Assembly (NCBI GenBank): GCA_019636675.1 | Contig: JAHBXC010000001.1 | Location: 1,171,007 to 1,235,006 of the forward strand | Direction: 5' to 3' | Source of the DNA: Phycisphaeraceae bacterium | GTDB lineage: Bacteria; Planctomycetota; Phycisphaerae; Phycisphaerales; UBA1924 | DNA: 64,000 bases | Shown here: positions 16,726 to 23,713 of the stretch, in pieces | Numbering within the stretch: position 1 is the first letter of the stretch | Layout: each line of letters starts with the position of its first letter | Notes under the pieces: model-generated | Databases searched by the model: none | What the model was told of the DNA's origin: nothing | The model's input: the letters and a program-made list of their open reading frames with translations, nothing else | Translations under genes and position numbers: made by a program

Positions 16726-18414
16726 ATGGCCCGCCAGTTCGCCGATCGCATCGACATGCAGAACCGCCTCTTCGCTGAACTCTCCTCGATGTTCGGCAAG
16801 GAGGTCCCCCTGTACGATAAGGCGCTCGCCGTCAACGCGGCGTGCAACCGGGAGGTGTGCGACCTGCTCGCCCTGCGCCACCCCGGCTTCTCCATCAGCG
16901 ACGAGCAGATCGAGCGCACCAGCGGCGAGCGCCACGGCGCCATCCGCATCGGGCGCCCCGACGAGTACCGCCTCATCGCCCGCTTCTTCGCGTGCTTCGC
17001 GATGGAGCCCCACAACTTCTACGACATGACCGCGATCGGCGCCAAGAGCCAGCCCGTCATCGCGACGGCGTTCCGCTCCGTCCGCCGGCCCGAGCACCGC
17101 GTGTTCACCTCGCTGCTGGTCACCGACTACTTCGACGACGCCACCCGCGCGCGCATCGAGGGGCTGGTCGCCCAGCGAACCGTCTTCTCTGAGGAAGCCG
17201 TCCGCCTCATCGAGAAGTCCGAGCGCGAGGGGGGCCTGTCGTGGGACGACGCCAATGCCCTCATCCATGAGGCGACCTCGCGCATCTTCAAGTGGACCGG
17301 GCGCGCCCGCGACCACCGCCTCTACGACGAGCTGTGCAAGGGCGGCTTCAAGATCGCCGCCGACATCGCCTGCTTCGAGCGCCACCACCTCAACCACCTC
17401 ACGCCCAATACGCTGTGCATGGACCTCTACACCGCGGCCATGAAGTTCTGCATGGGCGAGTCCGACCGCGAGACCTTCGAGAAACGCGCGACGCGCGCGC
17501 TGAAACGCCTGCTCTCCATGACCGGCGCCGACTGGCTCGCCCTGCACTTCAAGCACCTCTCGCACGACGAGGTCCTGTCGTACAAGGACGCCGCCGTCAC
17601 CGACGCGCAGGTCGCGTCGGGCGTGAAGGCGCTCGCCGACCGGCTGAGCGAGCCGTCGCTGAATCTCTCGAAACTCCCCCACGCGGGCTTCAAGGACTTC
17701 ACCGAGGGCCCCAGCGCCGACACGCCCGTGCTGCTGCGCCAGGACGCGTACAAGGCGCTGACCGAGCCCGTGACCTTCACCGAGAGCGACGGTCGCGAGA
17801 TCAAGTCCGAGCACACGGCGCGGTTCGGCGAGATCGAGCAGCGGTTCTACGCGACGACGCTGGCGGGTCGCGCGCTGTACGACCAGTGCCTGGCCGCGTT
17901 CGAGGAGGCGCGTGCCAAGGACCCCTCGCTGGCGAAGCGCGACGAGGTCGCCTTCGAGCGTCTCCAGATGGAGTGCTTCGCGCCCTTCCCCAAGACGCTC
18001 GACGCGCTGCTGGCGCGCAACCTGGTGTACGCGTCGTGGGAGCCCACGCAGAAGGGTCTGGGCGCGAAGGGCTCGATCGCCACCACCGACCTGAACGAAC
18101 TCGCGCGGCTCGGCTTCGTCCGGCGCGAGGGCCAGCGCTACGAGGACTTTCTCCCCGTCAGCGCCGCGGGCATCTTCGCGTCGAACCTGAACCAGTACGG
18201 CACCGCGTCGACCGCCGCGAAACGCCCCGAGTACACGCGTGAGCAACTCGAGGAGATCATGGGCAAGCGCATCGTGGATACGGACGCGGCGTACGCCGCG
18301 GTCGACGCGCGCTCGCGCCTCGAGACCTACGAGGCGCTCAGCCTGCTCGCGCAACTGCCCGCCGCCGAGCGCACGCGCCTCGAACGCGCCGCGGGCGTCG
18401 GCCGGGTGGCGTGA
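16726..18414 (+). CDS. VOC-fold DUF1338 protein, 2-oxoadipate dioxygenase/decarboxylase (HglS/YdcJ-like)
   Basis: 562 residues. The family signature H-L-N-H-L-T-P is at 221-227. His70 in S-G-E-R-H-G-A-I-R and a Glu in F-G-E-I-E-Q-R supply the rest of the iron-binding His/His/Glu triad known for HglS. HglS converts 2-oxoadipate to D-2-hydroxyglutarate in lysine catabolism. The protein is roughly 100 residues longer than the characterised members as I recall them; the extra length appears to lie between the H-L-N-H-L-T-P motif and the Glu (about 255-360). ATG 16726 follows a GGAGAG site. It is divergent from the Cys-rich gene and convergent with the haemoglobin gene; the two stop codons abut. 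The exact reaction here is inferred from family. Confidence 0.85.
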   Translation: MARQFADRIDMQNRLFAELSSMFGKEVPLYDKALAVNAACNREVCDLLALRHPGFSISDEQIERTSGERHGAIRIGRPDEYRLIARFFACFAMEPHNFYDMTAIGAKSQPVIATAFRSVRRPEHRVFTSLLVTDYFDDATRARIEGLVAQRTVFSEEAVRLIEKSEREGGLSWDDANALIHEATSRIFKWTGRARDHRLYDELCKGGFKIAADIACFERHHLNHLTPNTLCMDLYTAAMKFCMGESDRETFEKRATRALKRLLSMTGADWLALHFKHLSHDEVLSYKDAAVTDAQVASGVKALADRLSEPSLNLSKLPHAGFKDFTEGPSADTPVLLRQDAYKALTEPVTFTESDGREIKSEHTARFGEIEQRFYATTLAGRALYDQCLAAFEEARAKDPSLAKRDEVAFERLQMECFAPFPKTLDALLARNLVYASWEPTQKGLGAKGSIATTDLNELARLGFVRREGQRYEDFLPVSAAGIFASNLNQYGTASTAAKRPEYTREQLEEIMGKRIVDTDAAYAAVDARSRLETYEALSLLAQLPAAERTRLERAAGVGRVA

Positions 18415-18756
18415 TCAGCGCGTCCCGGCGTCCTTCGCCGCCGCCATCAGGCGGTTGGCCATGCGCCCGGCGCGCGTCTTGAACAGCGCGACATCGGACT
18501 CGGTCAGCGGCGGGCTGTGCGATTCGACCGTGAGCGCGAAAAGGCGGAGCCACACCGAGAAGTGCGCCGGCGACAGCCCGTGGATCGCGAGGTGCGCCTC
18601 GAGCGGGCGACCCGAGTAGCCCCCGTCGCGCAGCATCGCCGCGCCCCAGAAGGCGCGGATGCGCGAGAGGTGCTCGTCCCAGTCGTCAACCTCCGCTTCG
18701 AAAACCGGCCCGAGAACCGGGTCGCGCCGGCAGCGGGCGTAGAAGTCGTCGACCAC
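18415..18756 (-). CDS. Group III truncated haemoglobin, N-terminus uncertain
   Basis: 113 residues from GTG 18756. The motifs V-D-D-F-Y-A-R, D-P-V-L-G-P-V-F, D-W-D-E-H-L, F-W-G-A-A-M-L, E-A-H-L-A-I-H and A-H-F-S-V-W-L-R-L-F are those of group III (P-type) truncated haemoglobins. A haem-ligating His is expected at residue 55 or 59. The first helix is clipped by this start: in-frame coding continues upstream (ITPQVIAS, as in full-length relatives) to a TGA at 18835-18837, and an ATG in the same frame lies 6 codons further up at 18855. So either a non-standard start (such as CTG near 18830) is used or the gene has a nonsense change. Roles in the family are poorly known (oxygen, nitric oxide or redox chemistry). 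Confidence 0.75.
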   Translation of the reverse strand: MVDDFYARCRRDPVLGPVFEAEVDDWDEHLSRIRAFWGAAMLRDGGYSGRPLEAHLAIHGLSPAHFSVWLRLFALTVESHSPPLTESDVALFKTRAGRMANRLMAAAKDAGTR

Positions 18757-18980
18757 GCTCGCGATAACCTGGGGCGTGATGCCCTCGGTGCGGCCCTTGG
18801 ACGCCGCTTCCGTCAGCGGCAGGGGCAGGTCCTTTCACGGGGGTCGCTCGGCCATGCGGGACGATAGGGCCCCCTCGCAAGTCGTGGCGCGAAGCGATGG
18901 GCGTTTCCGCGTGGTGGGTGAAAGGCCTCGTGCGCACGACGTGGGGGCCATTTCACTGAAGCCGAACCACAGGAGTTCCC

Positions 18981-20720
18981 ATGCCTCGCACCATCGCCCG
19001 CATGATCCCAGCCGCCGCGCTCGTCCTCGCAGCGGGGCTGTCGACGACCGTTTCGGCAGCCGACGCCACCTACCGAGTCGTCGCACGCACCGGGCAGGCC
19101 GCCCCGGGAGGCGGCACGTTCCTGTCGTTCAGCAGCCCAGTCATCACCCCCGAAGGACGCGTCGCGTTCACCGCGTCCCTCTCGGGCATCCTCTCCCTGC
19201 GCGGCGTGTGGTCCGAGGGCGTCTCGGGCATGAACAACCTGCAACTCGCCGCCAAGCAGGGCAACGCGATCCCGGGCGTCAACAACACCAGAATCGGCGC
19301 CGTCTCGCAGAGCGCGAGCCCGATCATCAACGCCTCCGGTGAGATCGTGTTCCACACGCCCATCGTGGGCGCGCAAGCACAGTTCGGCGAACACGCCATC
19401 CTCCGCCACACGGCCCAGGGTCTGCAATCCGTCGCCATGCCGGGCCAGCTCGTCTCGCTGCCCTGCGGCGGCATCGGCTGCCAGCGCTGGATAACCGACC
19501 TCCCCGGGCTCGGCTACGCGTTCAACGCCGCTGGCCAGGTCGCGTTCCTCGCGAAAGTCGCCGGAACCGCGATCAACGACGACAACGACGACCTCCTTCT
19601 CCTCCGCACCGGCAACGCGATCCAGGTCGTCATCCGCGAGGGCGACACGCCCCCGGGGACCTTCGGCGTCGTCTTCGGAGGGATGGCCATCACCATGCCG
19701 CAACTCAACGGCAACGGCGAGATCCTCGTCCGCAACTACCTCCAAAGCGTCAACACCAACACGTCGTACTGGAGCGTCTGGCGCGGCGGGCCGGGGTCGA
19801 TGTCGATCGTCGCGGCACAGAACTGGCTCGCGCCCGTCGGCGGAACATTCTCCGGCAACTTCATCGGCTTCGGCACCATGGGCTTCAACAACGCCGGCCA
19901 GGCGCTGTTCGTACAGTCCGTCTTGAACAACCAGGGCGACCTCAACAGCGGCCTGTGGCTCAACCAGAACGCGCAGACACAGGCCGTGTCGTTGAACGGC
20001 ATGCCCGCCCCGACCGGCCTGACCTACAACTACCCCGACTCCTTCACGGGGTCCATCAACGCCAGCGGCGTGATCGCCTATAACGCGACCGTCCAGGGGC
20101 CCGGCGTCAACTTCAGCAACGACAGGGTGCTGATCCGACGCATGCCCAACGGCGCCGAAACTCTCATCGTTCGCGAGGGAAACCAGGTCCCTGGATTCCT
20201 CAACGGCGTGGTCTTCTCGAACCCCGCGTGGTCTGGCGAGCGGGTCCTCAACGACGGGCGCATCGTCTTCCAATCGGGGCTGTCCGGGCCCGGCGTCCAC
20301 GCCGGCAACGACCAAGCGATGTGGATCACGCGCCACGGCGCAGCGCCTGCGCTCCTCCTCCGCACGGGTCAGACGATGGTCATCGGTGGACAGCTGAAGA
20401 GTGTGCAGGACTTCGGAGCCTCGTTCGGCGCCGGCCCGGAAACAGGCGGCCGAACCGCGGTCAGCGAACTCGGCCAGGTCGTGATGCGCGTGACCTTCAC
20501 CGACGCGACGCAGGCCATCATCGTCGCCTCGCCCGAGAGCGCATGCCCGGGCGACGTGAACGGCGACGGCGTCGTCAACTTCGCCGACCTCAACGCAGTC
20601 CTCGGAGTGTTCGGACACCTCGGCGACGTCATCCCCGGCGATCTCGACCTCGACGGCGATGTCGACTTCGCCGACCTCAACCAGGTCCTGAGCAACTTCG
20701 GAGTCGACTGCGGGATCTGA
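18981..20720 (+). CDS. Secreted repeat protein with C-terminal dockerin-like domain (paralogue A)
   Basis: 579 residues. ATG 18981 follows AGGAG at 18971 and gives a signal peptide (ALVLAAGLSTTVSA). The body (about 27-510) is built from repeated blocks with the pattern N-x-x-G-x-V/I-x-F (F-N-A-A-G-Q-V-A-F, F-N-N-A-G-Q-A-L-F and others), probably strands of a propeller or solenoid. A short Cys pair (LPCGGIGC) is conserved with paralogue B. The end has CPGDVNGDGVVNFADLN and a second D-L-D-L-D-G-D-V-D-F-A-D-L-N copy, both with calcium-loop Asp/Asn spacing of type I dockerins. No enzyme motif was seen. No cohesin gene is in the window. A full paralogue follows. Confidence 0.85.
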   Translation: MPRTIARMIPAAALVLAAGLSTTVSAADATYRVVARTGQAAPGGGTFLSFSSPVITPEGRVAFTASLSGILSLRGVWSEGVSGMNNLQLAAKQGNAIPGVNNTRIGAVSQSASPIINASGEIVFHTPIVGAQAQFGEHAILRHTAQGLQSVAMPGQLVSLPCGGIGCQRWITDLPGLGYAFNAAGQVAFLAKVAGTAINDDNDDLLLLRTGNAIQVVIREGDTPPGTFGVVFGGMAITMPQLNGNGEILVRNYLQSVNTNTSYWSVWRGGPGSMSIVAAQNWLAPVGGTFSGNFIGFGTMGFNNAGQALFVQSVLNNQGDLNSGLWLNQNAQTQAVSLNGMPAPTGLTYNYPDSFTGSINASGVIAYNATVQGPGVNFSNDRVLIRRMPNGAETLIVREGNQVPGFLNGVVFSNPAWSGERVLNDGRIVFQSGLSGPGVHAGNDQAMWITRHGAAPALLLRTGQTMVIGGQLKSVQDFGASFGAGPETGGRTAVSELGQVVMRVTFTDATQAIIVASPESACPGDVNGDGVVNFADLNAVLGVFGHLGDVIPGDLDLDGDVDFADLNQVLSNFGVDCGI

Positions 20721-20748
20721 CGCGACGGACAGACGCTCCCTTCCTTGC

Positions 20749-20776
20749 AGGGCCGCGGGCGCACTCCCGCGGCCCT
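20749..20776 (+). terminator. Hairpin after paralogue A
   Basis: AGGGCCGCGGG (20749-20759) pairs perfectly with CCCGCGGCCCT (20766-20776), an 11-bp stem with a 6-base loop, 29 bases after the stop. The following GTTGCATT is poor in T, so termination efficiency is uncertain. Confidence 0.55.
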
Positions 20777-20967
20777 GTTGCATTGGAGAAACGGTCACTA
20801 TGTTGCTCGGGAGGGTCAGGGCTGAAGCAAAGCCCACGCGGGAGAATCCGTGGGCGCAATCGAACAAATCATGACGCGATCCCGGCTGGCTTTCCGCGGG
20901 AAGGGATAACCGGCGTGTGCGCACCACGCGCCGTCAAACCCGACTGTTTCATCACAGGAGTTTCGTC

Positions 20968-22701
20968 ATGCCTCGATTCAGCGCTCGCATCGTCCCCTCC
21001 GTCGCGATGGTTCTCGCGGCGGGTCTTTCCTCCTCAGTGTTCGCCCAAGAAGCGACCTACCGCGTCGTCGCTCGCAGCGGCCAGTTCGCGCCCGGGGGCG
21101 GGTTCTTCTCTTCCTTCGGCTCGCCGGTGATCTCCTCGACCGGGCGCGTCGCGTTCAAGGCGTCGGTCGTTGGCGTGCTCGCCAATCACGGCGTGTGGTC
21201 CGAGGGCGTCTCGGGGATGAACAACCTCGAGCCCGTTGTGCGCAGGAACGACCCGATCCCCGGCGCGATGGGTAACTTCATCGACTCGATCATCCCGAGC
21301 GCCGGGATCGTGATGAACAGTTCCGGGGAGATCGCGTTCTCCGTGGCGATCTCGGGCACGCAGACGCAGTACGGCGACTACGCGATCCTCGTGCACGACG
21401 CGAACGGCGTGAAGAGCATCGCTGTCCCGGGCCAGCTCGTTTCGCTGCCCTGCGGCGGGGTCGTATGCCAGCGCTGGCTCGCGGACATCGGAACGAGTCT
21501 GTTCGCGTTCAACGCCGCGGGTCAGGTCGGGTTCAGGACCACGATCGACGGGACCGGCGTCAACTCGGACAACGATCACCTCCTGATCGTGAGCGACGGG
21601 AACACCACGCAGGTCGCGCTGCGAGAGGGCGACATCCCGCCAGGAACCTTCGGCGTCGAGTTCGGCTCGACGATCTATACGCGCATCCACCTGAACGACG
21701 AGGGCGAGATCCTCGCCCGTAACTTCGTGCGCGATCTCAACTCCAACCACACCTACTGGAGCGTATGGCGCGGACAGCCCGGCGCCGTGTCGCTCGTCGC
21801 AGCCGAGAACATGCTTGCGCCCGTCGGGGGCTTGTTCTTCGGGCAGTTCTTCAATTACGGTGAGATGGCGTTCAACAACGCCGGCGACGCCGTCTTCGTG
21901 CAGATCGTCGAGGACAATCAGGGTGACCAGCGCGATGGTCTCTGGATCAACAGCAACGCGCCGATCCAGGCCGTGTGCTTCGAGGGCATGCCGGCGCCGA
22001 GCGGCATGACCTATAACCGACCGACTACCTACAGCCCTTCGGTCAACGCGAACGGCGTCATCGCGTACATCGGGGTTCTGGACGGCGCGGCCCACGATGA
22101 GGACACCGTTCTGATCCGAAGACTTCCCAACGGGAACGAAACCCTCATCGTGCGCGAGGGCGATCAGGCCCCCGGGCTGTTCAACGGCGTGGCCTTCCTG
22201 CACCCGGGGTACGGCTTCAGCCAGATACTCGACGACGGACGCATCGCCTTCCGCTCGCAACTCGCCGGGCCGGGTGTCCACGCCGGAAACAACGACTCTG
22301 TCTGGATCTCGCGCGAGGGCGCCCCGCCGGCGATGCTCCTCCGCACGGGGCAGAGCATGACGGTGGGTGGCCAAGTCAAGACCGTCGAGCACTTCGTCAC
22401 CACGATGAGCGCCGGCTCGGAATCGGGAACCCCGTCTGGCGTCAGCGAACTCGGCCAGGTGGCCATGCAGGTCGTCTTCACCGACGGCACGCAGGCCATC
22501 ATCGTCGCCTCCCCGCTGGGCACATGCCCCGGCGACGTCAACGGCGACGGCGTCGTCAACTTCGCCGACCTCAACGCCGTCCTCGGCGCGTTCGGCCACC
22601 TCGGCGACGTCATCCCCGGCGACCTCGACCTCGACGGCGACGTCGACTTCGCCGACCTCAACCAGGTGCTCTCGAACTTCGGCGTCGACTGCGGCAACTG
22701 A
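20968..22701 (+). CDS. Secreted repeat protein with C-terminal dockerin-like domain (paralogue B)
   Basis: 577 residues. ATG 20968 follows AGGAG (20956-20960); the frame upstream to 20917 is not needed. The signal peptide is MVLAAGLSSSVFA-like. It shares the same repeat body, the LPCGGVVC Cys pair and the same start and end motifs as paralogue A, so the two arose by tandem duplication. The last 58 residues, the dockerin-like pair, differ from paralogue A at only two positions by my alignment, while the body is clearly more diverged. Probably exported and held by the dockerin-like domain. Function unknown. Confidence 0.85.
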   Translation: MPRFSARIVPSVAMVLAAGLSSSVFAQEATYRVVARSGQFAPGGGFFSSFGSPVISSTGRVAFKASVVGVLANHGVWSEGVSGMNNLEPVVRRNDPIPGAMGNFIDSIIPSAGIVMNSSGEIAFSVAISGTQTQYGDYAILVHDANGVKSIAVPGQLVSLPCGGVVCQRWLADIGTSLFAFNAAGQVGFRTTIDGTGVNSDNDHLLIVSDGNTTQVALREGDIPPGTFGVEFGSTIYTRIHLNDEGEILARNFVRDLNSNHTYWSVWRGQPGAVSLVAAENMLAPVGGLFFGQFFNYGEMAFNNAGDAVFVQIVEDNQGDQRDGLWINSNAPIQAVCFEGMPAPSGMTYNRPTTYSPSVNANGVIAYIGVLDGAAHDEDTVLIRRLPNGNETLIVREGDQAPGLFNGVAFLHPGYGFSQILDDGRIAFRSQLAGPGVHAGNNDSVWISREGAPPAMLLRTGQSMTVGGQVKTVEHFVTTMSAGSESGTPSGVSELGQVAMQVVFTDGTQAIIVASPLGTCPGDVNGDGVVNFADLNAVLGAFGHLGDVIPGDLDLDGDVDFADLNQVLSNFGVDCGN

Positions 22702-22734
22702 CGAATCAGCCGACAACGGGTCCAGCGCATCACG

Positions 22735-22764
22735 ACGCCGTGGGTGGTCTTCGCCCGCGGCGTT
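22735..22764 (+). terminator. Hairpin after paralogue B
   Basis: ACGCCGTGGG (22735-22744) pairs with CCCGCGGCGT (22754-22763) with one T-G wobble, 33 bases after the stop, then TGTTACA. It is terminator-like but the T tract is weak. Confidence 0.5.
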
Positions 22765-23062
22765 GTTACATCAGCGGGTCTCACACCGTCGATGAAGCGA
22801 TCGGTCTGCTCGACGTATGCGGAGTCTGACGCATGGCCGATGAGCATCCCGTGTCGTCACGCGACTCCCGAGAAAGCGAGTCAGAGACACACGCGGCAGG
22901 ACCGGACGCCGCGAGCGAACGACGAGCGAACGCCATCGGACGCGCCCTGTCGGGAACCATACACAGCGGCGTCTCACTCAGTATGCCGTGATCACCGCAA
23001 GAGTCCGTGAGGCAGATTTATTCACTCTGGCGTCTCAGGGGACCATGCTTTACCATGGGGAT
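22765..23062. other. Intergenic region before the sigma gene, no gene seen
   Basis: About 300 bases with no convincing coding frame, tRNA or strong promoter match on either strand. Local base composition is less GC-rich just before 23063. It presumably holds the promoter of the sigma/kinase pair. Confidence 0.4.
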
Positions 23063-23695
23063 ATGACTGAGGACCACGACGCGGGTGTCTCGAACGGATC
23101 TGCCGAGGATGCGCCCGCGTGCTCGCGCATCACCCGACTGCTCGACGAGGCGGCCGGGGGGCGCAATGGAGCCGTCGATGAACTGCTGCCGCTGGTGTAT
23201 CAGGAACTCCACCAGCTGGCGCGCGGGCAGATGCGGCAGGAGCGCGCCGGGCACACGCTCCAGCCAACGGCGCTGGTGAACGAGGCGTACCTTCGCCTGC
23301 TCGGGCCCGAGTCTGGCAAGGTCGCCTGAGGCAACCGGAGGCACTTCTACGGTGCGGCGGCCGAGGCGATGCGTCGGATCCTGATCGAACACGCGCGCAA
23401 GCGTGGGGCGGCCAAACGGGGCGCAGGACGCCCCCTGTTGAGTCTCACGGGCGTGGCCGACCTGGTGTCCGACGCGAGCGAATCGGAAATCCTGTCACTC
23501 GACTCGGCGATCAAACGCATGGAGGGGGTGATGCCCGACGCCGCGGCCGTGGTTCGGCTGCGGTTCTACGCGGGCCTCAGCGTCGCGAATGTGGCGCTCG
23601 TGCTGGAAGTGTCCGAACGCACGGTGATCAGGGAGTGGACGTATGCCCGAGCGTGGCTCGCGAGAGAGCTGGGCGAGGATGTCTCGCCAGAATGA
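23063..23695 (+). pseudogene. ECF-type RNA polymerase sigma factor interrupted by in-frame TGA
   Basis: The frame encodes a planctomycete-type ECF sigma factor. The first part (A-V-D-E-L-L-P-L-V-Y-Q-E-L, then T-A-L-V-N-E-A-Y-L-R-L) is sigma region 2. The second part (G-N-R-R-H-F-Y-G-A-A-A-E-A-M-R-R-I-L, then V-R-L-R-F-Y-A-G-L-S-V-A-N-V-A and S-E-R-T-V-I-R-E-W) carries the linker and helix-turn-helix region 4. The two parts are in the same frame, separated only by TGA at 23327-23329, where relatives have a Trp codon (one base from TGG). The start is ATG 23063 or ATG 23045. If intact it would direct transcription with the kinase 18 bases downstream. Either decayed, a sequencing error, or read through. 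Confidence 0.75.
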
Positions 23696-23713
23696 GCGCA
23701 TGACGAGGACCCG

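Noticed and set aside
18813..20927. A 704-codon open frame on the minus strand opposite the first dockerin protein, and many other long antisense frames (for example 21034-22716, 23495-25474, 45754-47697, 61471-63921)
   Set aside because: They are typical shadow frames of GC-rich codon use: rich in Arg, Asp, Val, Ala and Glu with no signal peptide, domain or ribosome site, and opposite genes with clear domains.
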